From the NCBI RefSeq assembly GCF_000002235.5, contig NW_022145604.1, positions 3,622,339 to 3,686,338 on the forward strand: a stretch of DNA of 64,000 nt, in the 5' to 3' direction. Within the stretch, counting starts at the first letter, position 1. Each line of letters starts with the position of its first letter. This document shows positions 1 through 14,811 of this stretch, piece by piece. Position numbers and translations under genes: made by a program. Under the pieces are notes generated by a model. That model did not search any database, had not been told where the DNA came from, and was given only the letters and a program-made list of their open reading frames with translations. Source of the DNA: Strongylocentrotus purpuratus. Taxonomy: Eukaryota; Echinodermata; Echinoidea; Camarodonta; Strongylocentrotidae.

Positions 1-225
1 TCTTTTTTAGTCCACTCCAAACTTTATTAAACCGAAACAAAAATTCTTTTTGCCCAATTGATCGTGAGCCCCGCAGCCACTGAGCAGCGCCAGATCGACG
101 TTGCTCTGTCCCTTATTGTTGAACGCCAAACAAGGTAGCAGCAACTTCCATCTTTTAACGTCTTTTGGTATGACGCGGCCGGGGATCGAACCCACAACCT
201 CCCGTATGCCAGCTGGATTGTATAG
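1..225 (-). mobile_element. tRNA-derived SINE fragment
   Basis: On the minus strand, GGTTGTGGGTTCGATCCCCG is a near-perfect Pol III B box followed by a unique SINE body. No good A box lies at the expected distance, so the head is truncated or diverged. The 3' end may run past the window edge. Confidence 0.7.
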
Positions 226-1146
226 TGAGCAATGATCAATACATGTATACTGTTGTTTGATTTCTTTTTGACCACTCTTTCTACCCTTTCTCAATTGATT
301 CATAAAACGTAGTAGATAAAATACTGAAAAAGCATGCTCAAAAGATATGTCATAAAGTTGTCTCAAAGATAGTTAAAACCTGCTAGCATATCACATGCAG
401 CCGCTTTCTTCTGTAATCCGGAATATACTACTGTTAAATTTTCTGTAAAAACATGTACTGTAGCTGTTTTGAAGGGTTCAAAGACATCTTTCATTCTGGT
501 ATGCAGTGCAAAGCTGAGGAATATATTTTTGTAGCACCTTTTCGGATATTCTTCACCTAAAAATCATAATTGCATTCTAATAATACTTGTATCAAAACAC
601 CTCTCGGCGAATGTGGGAAAAGGAATGGTTTCAAGTAAAAGCAAATAATTTACATCAATATACTACAATGCAAAAGAAATATAATTTGTAAAAACAAAAT
701 TCTAAGAATATGAATACAGGAAGAAATACAAATAAAAATAAGTCCAATATCAAGGCATGTCAAACACAGATGGGATACAAGAGCACAGATGAATAATCTA
801 GAACAAATTTAAGTGTTTTTTAAAAATTTAGTCTCCTTTACATATCACATCTTCAGTGATAAATTGAAATTTTCCAAATTAAGGTAAATTAAGAAGATCA
901 TTTTTACTAAATACACCAACATATTTAAAGGGCTTTCTCTCCAATTTGCTGTTTGAAATACATGAAATAAACCAATACTAACATGCATGGGAAAGGGGGT
1001 ATGTTTTTCCTTGTGGCTATTTAACCAAACTAAGAACATCATGTACTAGACATGGCCATTGTGACCAACTCTATGCATAACATACTGATAAAAAGTACTT
1101 ATAAGAGGGCCTGTTCATTAGAATCAGGGACAAATTTGGCCCCAAG

Positions 1147-1344
1147 TTTTAAAGGCCCACTGCACTACTGGTAGCTACTTGCGCCATCTATATAACAAAC
1201 AATGCCTAATCGGTGACCATTGGTCCCCCATGATCCTCTTTTTCTTATGTTAACTGAGAGCTGAGTTGATGAGATAACCACCTGTCCAGTGACCTTGCAG
1301 AGCGGTCTAATCCCTCCTGTAAACTATGGCAGATAAGCTTTAAG
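1147..1344. mobile_element. MITE family A, copy 1 (TTAAAG...GCCC-type termini)
   Basis: About 198 bp with termini TTTTAAAGGCCCACTGCACT and AAGCTTTAAG. The body matches the copies at 17485-17670 and 36575-36779 over their whole length, in the opposite orientation. Short, non-coding DNA-transposon relic. Confidence 0.75.
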
Positions 1345-1954
1345 TATTTTTTTCACTGTTACATTTTTAAATATCTCATTAGTGAGAATAATCTTGTTGA
1401 AAATTACTGATTTTGATATAAGTCAGATATATTACAAATTTGATCCCACTGATGACAAAACAAATTTCTCTTTTCTGTAAGCTCTGTTATAAAAATACCC
1501 ATTCAAAACTAAATAAGTAATAATGGAAGAAATAGAGAAATAGAAAAGAAATGTCTGCACCTTATACATTTAAAAAATATAAGGATAAAAATGAATGAAG
1601 AAGGGGGGAATAATCAACACTTACACTGCTCTGTACGAAAATCTTACAATATTTTATGAATACTGGCATATTACTAACTCACATTTGACTTGTTATAAAT
1701 ATTCACGAGACATCTTGTTTTCTTTCTAATTATTTACAAAGCAATTAACCACATAATTACTTGATAGGCAAAAGTGGAAACCATTTCAAAATGGTGAAAA
1801 GGGGGGTAATATGGACTGGAGAAAAAGCCTAGGAAAGGAAGGTATTACAAGAGTAAAAGGAGGAAGGGGAGAGAGAAGGAAAAAACAGAGTCGGAAATAA
1901 AATATTACATATTATACAACACCTACATGGATCCTTGTCATTTGATTGGAGGAT

Positions 1955-2130
1955 ATAAAACAAATAATGAATGTTTTTCATTCGTTTAATAGTGCAAATA
2001 TTTTCTTTTGTTGAAAGATTAACGTTAATTCTATTCAACTCGGCTGACGCCTCGTAGAACAGAATGTTAATCTTTCGACTCATGAAAATATTCGCACTAT
2101 TGAACTCCTAACCATTCATTATTTGTATAC
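1955..2130. mobile_element. Foldback (MITE-like) element
   Basis: About 176 bp made of two inverted arms of about 75 bp (ACAAATAATGAATG, CAATAGTGCGAATATTTTC, GAAAGATTAAC) around a short loop at about 2041-2055. Arms differ by several substitutions and small gaps. Confidence 0.8.
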
Positions 2131-4121
2131 TATGGAATCAGATACACAAAGTACACACAAAATTCAAAGAGAAAGATTGTGACTCCAATAGTACGCCCTT
2201 TTCCATAGTTGAGGATGAGTTAAATATAATTTTAAACATATGGAGAAACTTACAAGTACAAACAATATCTGAGTGATATTAATCACTGTATTTCAGTTCC
2301 AAAGGTTTGCATTTCTACAACACAGAATAATCATAAATGGCAAACATTTCTTCCTTTTACACCGATTGTCAGCCTAACTTATATATTTCTTTCATGAGAT
2401 CCATCCAGCAAGATGTAAACCCTTTAATGTAGTCCCAGGCTATGCCTTTCAATGTAGTTTTTTTGTTATATGTAGTGTTTAGCTTCATACATGTAGTATA
2501 TATAGCAGTTTACGAAACACAGCACTAAAACATGTACTTACTTGGATAATATGTTTGCTTTCCTTCTATTCATTTCTGTGTGGGCAAACGGAAGAGACGG
2601 ATACCTTATAAAGAATGACCTTTTAAAATCCCAGGAGCTTTTCCCAAATTGGTCCAAGACTTACTTCACTCTCCCAAATTCAATTCAGATATGGAGTTTA
2701 TATATTAAAGTTAAAGACTTAATAGTTCAACACCTCCTTCGAGAACAAAACTTGGCTGGATAATGCCCATTGCACAAACAAATTACAGACAGATTAGAAA
2801 ATCTTTTTCTAGGGGGTAAAGCGAATAAACATAACATACAAAACTCTATCATCAGTATTTTCTTCTTTTTTAAATACAATAAATAAGTCGGTAATATGGT
2901 ACATTTACAATTTTTCTCTCAAAGCACCACAGCCATACAGGTATTGAAGCAAACATTGCTCATCTAGACCTTTCCAAACCAGTGGAAATGCAAAAAACAA
3001 AGCATAAAAACAATAGACACCATATAGTTGAATAAAAAGTCACAAAGTTTCACGAACATTCCATGAAACATTGGTCCAGAGGTGGATCTTCCTATCTACA
3101 AAAAAACAAAGGAAACATTGACCCAACATTTGATTAACAGTCTCTGTCATACAAGCAGCATATTGTAACAATCTTAAAAACATTCAGAAACTTTCTTGAA
3201 ATTTCTTTGTTGTTCACGATTCCTATCCGTCATCAAGTTTTCCATCTGAACAATATGGTGATACAAACATGAAAATTTGTATCTTCAAATTTGGTCCTTC
3301 TCGAACGAATAGAAATTATTTGGTGCATGATGCATGCACACACCTTAGGGACATTAATTCAAAAGGAGGGCTCCAATTTTTTTTTTAATGTGACAAATTG
3401 TTTAAATTTGATTGAGAAATTCACATTATTCAACCTGTGTAATCAGTACAATACTTGTCACAATAGTCATGACAGTAATTATTACATTTCTTAATTTATA
3501 TTAATCTACTACAACAAAAACAGTAGCAATGGTTAACTGTGTATCATGTGTATCATGTGGATACTAATAAGATATGAATTTATGCAAACAAGATCTTATC
3601 TATTTCTCAAAGAAGACCATTGGGAATGAGGAAAGGGTTCCAAAATACCTGCTTAAATTATTTGGAATACCGAGCTCTAGAAAAAAAGTTTGATTTAAGA
3701 CTGGGGTCCGCTCTTGATCCACAATTGAGAAAGGACAGAGAAAATGGGGAAAGAAAATCATTAGATTCATTTGATAGGAATATTCTTCCATTTGCAGTCG
3801 ATTCATCCAAGCTCCCAACAGCCAGCAATCATCCTGGTCACAAGTTCATATATGAGCACAGCTCACTCTTCAGTGTTTAAGCATCTCTTTGGTCACATTC
3901 AATCCAGCTATATGACCCCTCACTATACTTCAATTCGTTGGGTTCATCATGGTCCCATTCATACATTTCTGTGTCCTGTCCACCCGCTTTCAATCTCAAA
4001 TATCTCACAGAGTCTCGTGAATACTAGGAAATGTCCTTCATATCTTCCCTGCAGTGAACCTCAATCTCCACCTAGCTTTTAGAGCCAATTTCCATTTTGA
4101 TTTCTCAGAGAGCAACGCACA
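2131..4121. other. POU6F 3' flank or 3' UTR, no coding feature seen
   Basis: AT-rich DNA downstream of the POU6F stop codon. It presumably includes the 3' UTR, but I could not fix a polyadenylation site. The short open frames at 2542-2763 and 3600-3880 lack codon bias or recognisable domains. Confidence 0.5.
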
Positions 4122-4536
4122 TTAGACATGCTCTGGGCTCTCCACGACAACAGTTGATCTCTCCATGATCTCCTCTGAGTTATTATTCATGGTAGTATCA
4201 GCAGCTTTCAGTTTCTTTATCGTGTTCTTTAGCGCTTGCCGCTTGTTGCAGAACCAGACGCGGATCACCTCCCTGTCGTAATTCAGCTCCTGCGCGAGCG
4301 CCGTCATCTCGGCGCCGGTCGGGTGCGTGTTCTTCTCAAAGTGCCGACTGAGGTATTCCAGAGCCTGAGGCGTGAACGAGGTCCGTCGCTTGCGCTTTTT
4401 GACCGGTTCGCTGCCGATGAAGTCGGTGAGTTGATTGAGACCGTTTTTGTGTCTCTCCTCGGCTTCAGCCATCCACCTCTCTAAGACAGGCTTTATCTTC
4501 TGTGCACTCTTTGGTGTGATGTCAAGCTTCTCAAAT
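4122..4536 (-). CDS. POU6F: POU6F terminal coding exon, end of POU-specific domain and homeodomain
   Basis: 415 bp to a stop at 4122-4124. It opens with FEKLDITPKSAQKIKPVLER, then a linker including DFIGSEPVKKRKRR, and a homeodomain with TSFTPQALEYLSRHFEKN and VIRVWFCNKRQALKNTIK. The protein ends with about 27 acidic/Ser-rich residues (EEIMERSTVVVESPEHV). This is the strongest anchor for naming the gene. Confidence 0.98.
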
Positions 4537-5125
4537 CTATGGAAAGAGATGGGAGACAGAAGGAAATAAATCAACCAGCTTCAAAATAATACCAGTATTT
4601 TTATTTTTTCAAATATTTTGTTTATCAAATTTATTCTGATATATTTCAATTCACCTGAGCTGAATATGCTATGTGTATAGTGGTCAATACTTTTTTATTT
4701 ATAAAATGCATTAAGGCAGCTAAATTTAAGGAAACCAAACAAGCCGTAACCAAATGAAAATCAATAAAATGTGTGATTATTATTTTTTCATCACCAAAAT
4801 GTATCCATATTTTGTATCCTATTTAATATGTTCTTTCAAAACTTTGTCTGAGAATTTATTTTACATGTGAGCTAAACAAATTCCCATGTTGAACTTACAA
4901 TGGACAAATAAAATACATTGAATTGAATTGAATATATCTGACCTGCAAATGGCTGATTGACTGTACGCTGGTCCTTCTGACTGGCTAAGGGCTTGACCAA
5001 CCTGTGTTTGGGTCAGACCAAGAGACAGTCTTCGGATCTTGAAAGCTTTGGCAAACTCCTTGATCTCTTCCAAGTTGATTCCGTCCACCTCTGCAGCATT
5101 ACCCATGTTACTCACTGAAGGGAGA

Positions 5126-5170
<45 letters not shown>

Positions 5171-5333
5171 GGAGAGAGAGAGAGAGAGAGAGGGGGAAAG
5201 AGAAGGGTAGAGAGAGAGAGAGGGGGAGAGAGAGAGACAAAGAGAGAGAGAGAAAGAGAGAGGGAGGGAGAGAGAGAGAGAGAGATGAGAGAGAGAGATG
5301 AGAAAGAGAGACAAAGAGAGAGAGAGATGAGAA

Positions 5334-5374
<41 letters not shown>

Positions 5375-8300
5375 TGAGTAAGAGACTCAGAAACTATCCC
5401 CTTTAAAAGTTATGTAATATGACTGTAAGATGACTCCTAAAATTGTACTACATTTCCAAAAGTAATACTAAATGAGAAATAATTCATCAATAAGTGTGCA
5501 GATGCCCTTTCTATGTATGAAATGTTGAAATGAGCTACATTAAAATGTTATACTACCATATACATCAAACGGGTTTTCATTCAGGGCAGTTTACTACACA
5601 GTAACATTTCAGTGGTTTGGCTCAATATTAATTTAATTCAGAGCTTTGAAAATGTACACCAGCTACATGAGCATAAAGAGCAAAGAAATCAGCACACATG
5701 GTGCCCATTTTTGCTCCATCATCAAACGACATACAGTATTATCACAGAATTTTTCAAAGGAAAAGAAGCATTAAACCCTTAAATTGGCAACATTCTGAAA
5801 AATTAAAAAACAACACAATTTACAATTATAGTCACATAAAAACACCATACTTTAATAACACTCTAGATTTATATTTTTTTCCTCCAAACATCCCACTCCT
5901 GACACCAAGTTTAAGTGTCTGTCCTTTAATATATGTAGCCCTGTAGAATCGTAATATGGGGTTATACTACACATGCTCTGAGGACAGTTCATCTATAGAT
6001 GAAATATTGCACTAATTGAATTTCTGCCTTCACCCCTGGAATACTATACCTAATACCCTAACCCAAACCCTGACCTAACATCCAACATCAATCCTAACCC
6101 TAAACCCACATCTTCGATGAAATAAGAGCAAGAGCAATTATTGTCACCGATTCAAGTGTCAAATATCCTTGATAATAGAGGCTGAGATCTAGGAGTTTGA
6201 AGCTCTTTGCTATTAAAGATTGACATAAAACTATGCCTGTGGAGAGCAAACCTTTATTGCATCTCCATGTTGAGTATTGGCTCTTCAAGGTTTTATCATC
6301 ACAAAGACATTACATACAGTCGTCACATCATACTTCACTACAGCAATATCATCATACAGGCAAACAAATACTGACAAATTGTCAACCTTTACAGTGCTAC
6401 CAAGAAAGTTTTAAAGATTTTTCATTCAAAATTTTCATTAGACAATTTTTTAATCATAGTTCCTGTATTTACTTTGCACCATAATACAATAGTTCTTTAT
6501 GGTTGAAAAGTGTATGATTCATCAGTTCATTTAAAATTTGTGAAAGATTTAATTGTCAAAGAGAAATAGATGTGTAAACAATGGTGATTTAAACCACTTA
6601 CAGCACTGTAGCCTAAAGGTTGAACATACTAAACATAAATGTACATTATCGCAACTCACAAACATTGAACAAGGCTCCGTGAGTCAACATGCATTGTTAA
6701 CAGTGGGGTATTTGGGGTAGGGCTTCATTGTGGTTTTTGCTCGTATACGACGGCTTGCTCAACTAATGCTGGATTCGGATTAGTAAGAAATCTGTTAGCG
6801 TGAAATTGCAGCAACTATCAATAAAGCTTCAAATTCCCTAACGATACAGATGAAAGCAAAAGTATGTAGTAAAAGTGAAAGGTGGTGAATCAGGTTTATT
6901 TTGAGTCCTAATTGTGCTCACTATTTAGGAGTGTACTTGGTGGTGAATATATATCATGAACAGAAGGATTTGCTCTGTTCGAGTAATATATTCAGCTGGT
7001 TGAAAATAAATTTAAAAGAAAACTAATGTAATTAAAGACAGATAACAGCTAGGTCCAGCATTAGTGTGGCAAGCCATGCAGGGGAAATTCTTGTTAGAAG
7101 AGAACTGGAGTTTAGCTTTTCACTTCAAAATCGGATAACATCACACATTTGCAGATTCTTGCTCAAAATGGATGTGTCCAAATGCTTTCATTTTTTCATC
7201 CAAGGTGTTGATTTTCAAGAAAATTTTGGTTAGAGGCAGAGACCAACATGAAGGTGCGTACATAAGATTTGGAAGGGTGTGTTAAATCACAGCAAACATA
7301 TCAAAAGACTTGCTACTAATTTTTTCAAAAGTGCTAGAAAATAATAATTTAAAAAAAAAGTTGTAAGTAAAGAATTTAAACACATTTGGTATCTTTCGTC
7401 AATTTGTGTAAATAAAGAGTTTAAAATGTGATAATTAAGTTTCTTTTGTCTCTTGTTTTTGTGAGTGTTCTGTGAATTTTTGATGATGAAGCCCCATCCC
7501 AATACGGAGCCTCCTTCAAGACAGTACCTCTACCTGGACTCGCCAATCCTCCCGTCACGTGGTTCCCACCACCGCTCGTCGCCGTCGTCGTGGAGACCAC
7601 CACCTGATGACCTCCAGGGACCTGAGTGACCCCGCCGACCTGGCTTGCTTGACTGGAGGCAATGGAGCTCCGGACCAGCTGACTAGGAAGGATCTGTGCG
7701 ACACTGCTCTGGGAGCCCTGGGCTGCAGCTATATGGGAGATGACGGTGCCTTGCGCTGTGTTTAGACCTACACAATCAAGAAAGTCAAGACCTTCAGTAT
7801 GAAGAAAGTCAACGTTTGATAAAAGTGTTTGACATTTGATTAAAATGTTGATGATTTATTACTTCACAGAGTTACAATTATATACCAACCCTCACTTTAC
7901 TGTGCTATGAAGTATCACACTTAAATATTTCATGACATACATATCAATTATAGTCCTTTTACTTTGCTGATAGATTTACAAGAAGCATTCAATAGTACCA
8001 GACTTTCTAATTCATGAACTTCTTGGGATTTGGACGAAAGAAGGGATGTTCTTGCCTACTTTCTTCTTGTATTTCTCTCTAAACTTGTTGGCGCTCTCTC
8101 TCTCTCTCTCTTTCACTCACTCACTTACTAACTCTCACTCCTTTCCTACTCTTGCTTCTTCTCTCTCTCTCTCTCTCTATCTCTTTCCTGTTTTGCCTTA
8201 CCCGTCCCCCTCTCTCTCTACCTCCCCCAATTTTTATTATCTCGTTATCCCCATCTCTCTTAAAATCCCTCTCTCTCTCTCTCTCTCTGTCTCTCCTTCT

Positions 8301-10168
8301 CTCCTTCTCTCTCTCTCTCTCTCGCTCTCTCACTCTTCAATTTCCTTACCTGCTAGTCCGTGAAGAGATAATGCTTGTGCGGTGGCACTTGAAGCATTGC
8401 TGAGTTTATGTGATGCGAAGAGGGAAGCGGTGGGGTTAGAGGTGGTAGATGGATGAGAAATATGCACAGATCTAACAAGAAAAAATGAGCATAGTCTTTG
8501 TTAGATGCAAGATACAGTCAAGCCTGCTTAGACAACCACCTACAGGTTTTTGAAAAAGACAAACTTCTCTATAAACACCACAATCTTTTTCTCGAATGGA
8601 TTTGTTTCTCTCTGAAACCTGCACAATGTTAAAGTGTACAAAAAGACTACCTGCTTCTCCTGTCTCCCATAAGTGGTCTTTATACACATGTTATAGTACA
8701 AGACCTCTAACTAAACCACCACCATATGGGTCCATTTCCCCCAGTTTTATAAAGAAGTCTCTCTTTGGTTAAAATTACATATTGAATCAAAATGTCAAGA
8801 CTGTTGCTAAATGTGTTTCTTACCTGAGGCCATACGATGATGTATGAATACTATATATCAATTTTCATCCTTTCGTAGTAAATTTACACATCACCTTAAA
8901 CTCCTGTCATATAAAGAAACATGATATGAATGAACAAAAAGAAAACAAAACTCTGATTTCTGTCGAAGGTGATTCCACCAATAGTTGAACATTAATTAGA
9001 ATTTATCTTACTGTGTTGTGCCAAGCGCTGATAGGCTGAGATGATTGGCTGAGGTACGCATCAGACCTTGCGTTACTGTGGCAAGCGAGGGCAGTGCTTG
9101 ACTATTCTGCGTTGTTACTAAACTAGGAACAGATGTTGTACTGACTGTATGGTTAATAAAAGATTATAGAAACAAAAAATGTATATTTTTATTAAGGTTT
9201 CCTGGATTCTTGTAAGATTGCAATATATTACAGGACCACAGACTACACGAACAAGAAAGTTCCAGTTTAGAGTTACTACGTTACTCTAAAAAATGGACTG
9301 TAATGTTGCAGTGTTAGGTAAGCATTTGACAAGCTTCACACTCATCAGCACCAACCCTCCTTCAATCCCTCCATAAATCTTAAGATTTAAACTGCAACTT
9401 GGTAACTACTTAATTGGGTCACTAAATTTATCATCACTATATCACTTCTTTTTATTTTCATATTTATACAATATAAACTGTACTTGTATCAATTGTTATT
9501 TCTATCACCAACATCATTATCAAAGTTTACTGTCATTGTCAATATCAATATCATTATGATTCTCATTATAATTACAAGGATCATCATATCGTTTTCATCA
9601 TCATCATTGTTTTTATAATTCAGGAGAAGGGGTGCATTCTGCCAGAAGGAAGAGTCACTCACTTGTTTTGGGGTGTGCATGTGATATAGAACTACTGGGT
9701 GCAGACACAGACAGCACCTGCCCCCCTGCTCCCATCAAGACCTGTGGTAAAGGGAGCGTACCTAACCCCGTCTGACCGGTGAGGACCGAGACGGGAGGAA
9801 GGGGCGTGGTAGCTGAGGTCATCTGACTGGTTTTGGCATAGTGTGCCGCCGACGAGACGACATTGGTGCTGCTTGTTATGCTGGGAATTGCAGCAAGAGT
9901 TGACGGTAAAACCTGGAAGAAGACAAAAAAGCAATACAATCAAAGGAATAGCTTCAAAAGTACAGCTCTGTCAGCTGCTCAACCATCCTGGAAGCACAGG
10001 AATCAGAATGGTATGGATATTTGACAACGCATTTACCAGATAAGCTTTTGAGATCATATATACACTCTGTTGCCAATTGCCAGTATGTCATCATCATCAT
10101 CATAATCATCATCTTCATCTTGGTCATCTCCATCATTATCATTGTTGTTGTTGTCATCATTGTCATTG

Positions 10169-10222
<54 letters not shown>

Positions 10223-12986
10223 CAACAACAAAATCTTATTAACGTATTGCCCTACCTAATGTAAAATGTTGTACATATAACCTCAAAAGTATTTTTGTGG
10301 CAAACATTATGCTTCAGTTGTCTTTTACATTTGGATGAATAAATAAGCATTTATAAGCATGAAACAATTTTAAAGCTCAAGCGATCCCAGCAGCATATCT
10401 GATCGCATGCTTAAATCTTATCATCAAATTTCATTGAGATATCATAATGCCATTACTTGTGAGGGCATGGCTCCAAGGTTGGCAAGGTTGGGCGAGGCCA
10501 GGAACTGTCCACCGGTCCCAGTCGGGATCAGGAACTGGATCCCTCCAGCCCCCTGGGCTAACGTGACAGGAATGGTGAGGATTTGCTGCTGACCAGCAGC
10601 GTTGGTGATGGGAAGGGTCAAGATCTGCTGCTGACCACCGTTAGAGGGGATGGTCAACAACTGCTGGGCTCCAGATAGCTGAAGGAGGAACAGACAGAGA
10701 GAAACTTTAGAACATTTTCCTGATGTTAAAATAGATATATGTAGGAAGGTCGGGTTGTATAATCCAGTGCTCCGACTTATGCTCTGGCAATTGCTCCAGG
10801 CTGTATTCAATCAAACATACACGGTTAGTTTGTTTTCAAGTTTCATACATGCTTCTTCAACACATGTTGCTTGCTCTAGACAAACAAATGGTATGCAAAA
10901 AGATACCTGACATACCCACACACAATGAATGCGAGGTGGTTTCTATTCACTGAAGAAAATAGACATAATTTGTATTCAGATCCATGGATGTTTACCTCTG
11001 GGTAATACAGGCTATTCACTTCACCTGTCAATAGCCTGGTGTACTATCATGTCCAAATCTTGTGCCTATTTTTTAAACAAAGGTTGTTCTTGACAACCTT
11101 AAAGCTTGCCCGACAATGTATCAAGTAATGTATGCAGAATGAATTCCAAGTATTGTAGTTCATTTAATTATAATAGGTGAATGGAATAACTTGTCACATG
11201 CAGGTCCCCAGGAAAGAAACATCCATACATTTTAATATGTAATAGACTATAGTAAACCAGTCAATTGTAATACCATCTCTCTATTTTTCAAAATCCTACT
11301 GCATTCATTAGTTGTTGCTCTGTCTGTCAAACGTTAGGTTTGGACCGTGGTCTAAACATTGATGTTTGAACTTGGCAAAAAAACATCGCTAAAGGAGCAT
11401 CGGCCGAACATTGAGAAATTTTACACAAATTCAGACAAACCAAAAAAACTTCACTAACCTCACTAAAAATATTTTTTGTTTTGTTCAAACGTATATAAAA
11501 TTGAGGGTTTGGACCTTATGGTGTATGTGTGAACAGACCAATGGTCAAGAGCAACTCTTGAAATGAAATTAAGAGAAAAAAGTGATCAAATGGAGGGGGA
11601 GGATGTGGAAGGATGCTTTTTTTTCAATATTTTCTTGCCCCTCTTTTCCTTCCTCTCTCTATTGTCTCTCTCCTCTTTAATATTTCCCTACCATTTGACT
11701 GTTGGGGGGGGGGGGTGGGCACTTGTTTCCAATGCCCACTCTGAAGCTATGCTATTGTATCTCCTTCTTTACACTTGAATATAACAAGAGATATGTTAAT
11801 GAATATCATGATTGTTTGTTCCTTTTTAGCGTTCGCTATGGGGGATACATTACCTCCTTATAATGATAATAATAGAAACGGTGCTTATAACGCGCTTACC
11901 CCTGAAGTCTCTAATAGCACTATAACAAACAAAATACGATAATCAATTCGTCCTTGTTTTCACAAAGTGACGGTAGTGAGGAAAATCGTCACGCAAAGTG
12001 AATACAAATTTTTTCACTACCGTCACTTCGTGAAAACAGCGACGAATTACATATTAAACAAAACAAAAAATTACCAATCAACCTACAAATTACAACACAA
12101 TATGAACTATACATCAATGTGAACAGAGTAAGTTAATCAACACTGCATCTAGGTCAAGAGATATAACCATCTCTTTGATGATCACTTGTTATATGTCTAA
12201 CCTGATTGGCAAGAATAGGCTGTGCCCCCTGGAGAGCAGGGCTCATTAGAAGCTGGGGTTGATGCTGGGCTTGGCTCCCTAGGGGCAAGGAGCTCACGGC
12301 TTGGCTACTCGCTTGAGATCCACCTGGTCAGTCGGTCAAGAAAAAAGATCAAAGAAGACATTTGTGATTAAAAGTTATGACAATATCTTGTTAATGAGAC
12401 TTATAAGTTATAACATTGTACTGCCTATTCAGTTAGACACTTCCATGCTAATGATCCATTACACTTCTCAATGTATATATATTGTATGTGATTTTTTTTA
12501 ATGAAATAATAAAGTAAATTGAAATTGAATTGAATGTCAGACATCTTTGTGCACAGTGAGTTATTTAAGTCTTTAATTAGTGACAAACATGTTACAAAAG
12601 TGAAATGAACATTTGATTAGTCAAAACCAAACAAAAGCAAACCCAAACAAACATTGAAAGAGAAATTGAAAGAGAAATTGAAAGAGATGCGGCTAAAAGA
12701 GTAATATTATCTAAACAATATTTCTAGTGCATACAGTTAAAGCCCCTCTATTGTTCAGAGCCCCAACAATAGTAGCATAATGTGAAAGAGGATTTCTTTT
12801 AAGACACATTTCTGCAAGGATTTTACAGAACAAATGTGTTTGAAGTCTAATATCGATGAAAGAATAAAAAAATTAGGTTTTCAGCGTACAACAGAAAACT
12901 CAAATTATTTATTCTTTCATCAATATTTGTCTTCAAACACATTTTTTTTTTTTTTTTTTTTTTTTGTTGCTGTTGTTGTTTTTTTT

Positions 12987-13018
<32 letters not shown>

Positions 13019-14763
13019 GAAGTGTGTGTTTAAGTAAAATGTTGCCCTCCAACTTTTGGCAAATGTGGGGCTCCCAACACTTTAGAGGGACTTTATCAAC
13101 TAAATTTTTCAACTAAAATTTACCGTTCCTAAGAATGTGACATATTGAAGCTTACATCTAAAAGTATTTAATAGAGGCATAATTCAACTAGTCCACCTTT
13201 CATTCTTGAGTTATGAATAACACAAAAAACATCAAATTTACAGGATTATAAATAATTTACTTGTTTACTGTACGTGTAGTCTGCTGAGAGCCAAAAGAAC
13301 TTTAACTTATATCATTTGACAAAGAGTTAAATACCCTTTTAGCTGTTGACAATTCAATTCAATGTATTTATTTGTCCAACATCATTCAACATGGATACTT
13401 GGTTTGCTCACATGTAAAATAAAGGCTCAGACAAAGTTCATATAGAACAGAAATATATGATACAAGACATGGATACATTTTGGTGATGACAAAAATAAAA
13501 GTGCCATACTTAATAATGATTCTTGTTTAGTTACGGCCTCTTTAGTTTCCTTGAATTACATAATTATTTACCACTATACAGATAGAAAATTAAGCTTTCA
13601 AACTGAATTGAAGTACATGTATATTGGAATAAATCTGATAAATTGAAAATACAGTGTATAAATAATTATATAATATTGGATGGCTTTGCGTGTAATACAA
13701 AAATATATTGCTTGAGATATGACAATATTGAACGAGTCGGAGACGAGTCCAATATTGTTTAGCGAGAGCAATATATTCTTGTATCACACGGAAACAAAGC
13801 CATACAATATTATCATTATTATCTACATCAGGCTGACAAGCGAAATAGCAAAGTTTGATTTACCTCAGTAAATATGACTTTTTGTGTGTGTGATATCGAC
13901 ATCGATAGTTGAAGTTCCCGGATGACTGAGCAATACGAAAACAATATAGGTCAGTCATCCGGGTACTGCACTAAAGATATTGAATACACTGATTTATTGT
14001 ACCACTTGAAAGCCTTATATATATATATAGATAATGATTTATATGGGTCAGTGATATTTGACTAATTTCCATACAAAACAAAATATTAAAGAAAAAAAAA
14101 GCAGAAATGCTGGTACCCAAACGCATTATATAAATATATAAATGATAATAAAGGCCTATCCAAGGTCATTTTTCTCACGCAGTATAAAGAAATTATTTAT
14201 ATTATGTATAGATATGTACAGGGTGGTATATAGTTGAACTTAAAGGATTGACCTACAAAAGCATTGGTCAGACCAAATATCAATGGAAGGATGGCACTTT
14301 CAGTGAAAAAGGGCAATGACCTTTATAGACTTGCTGAATATTATACATTTATGTAATCTACAGAAGATGTTAAGTCATGTTGTGGTTATTCTTGTCATGC
14401 ATGTTCATTAATGATGAAAAACCCCAAGAGCTTCACATCAATGGGTACAAACATACATGAATATATTAGTTACATCAAATTGATGGAAATTGATTCAAGA
14501 AGTATAGCTTTAAATTGTTTTCAAGACAGAGCAGGATTAGATTTAGATATCATAGAAATACAGGTATGGGGATGAAGGGAAAGGAGCATCAAAATAGATA
14601 GAAAGGGACAGAGAGAGAGAGAGAGAGGGGGGAGAGAAAGATATACAAAGATTTTTAAAAAAAGATAAAAAGAGAGAAATGGAGGCAAAGAGATGTGAAA
14701 AGGGAAGTCAGGGTTTGAGAGACAGAAGGAAAACAAGACAAATAGAAGAAAAAAGAGACAGAT

Positions 14764-14811
<48 letters not shown>

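Noticed and set aside
1-225. A functional tRNA gene
   Set aside because: A good B box is present, but there is no cloverleaf and no proper A box; it is a SINE. The same reasoning applies at 40085, 54045 and 61465.
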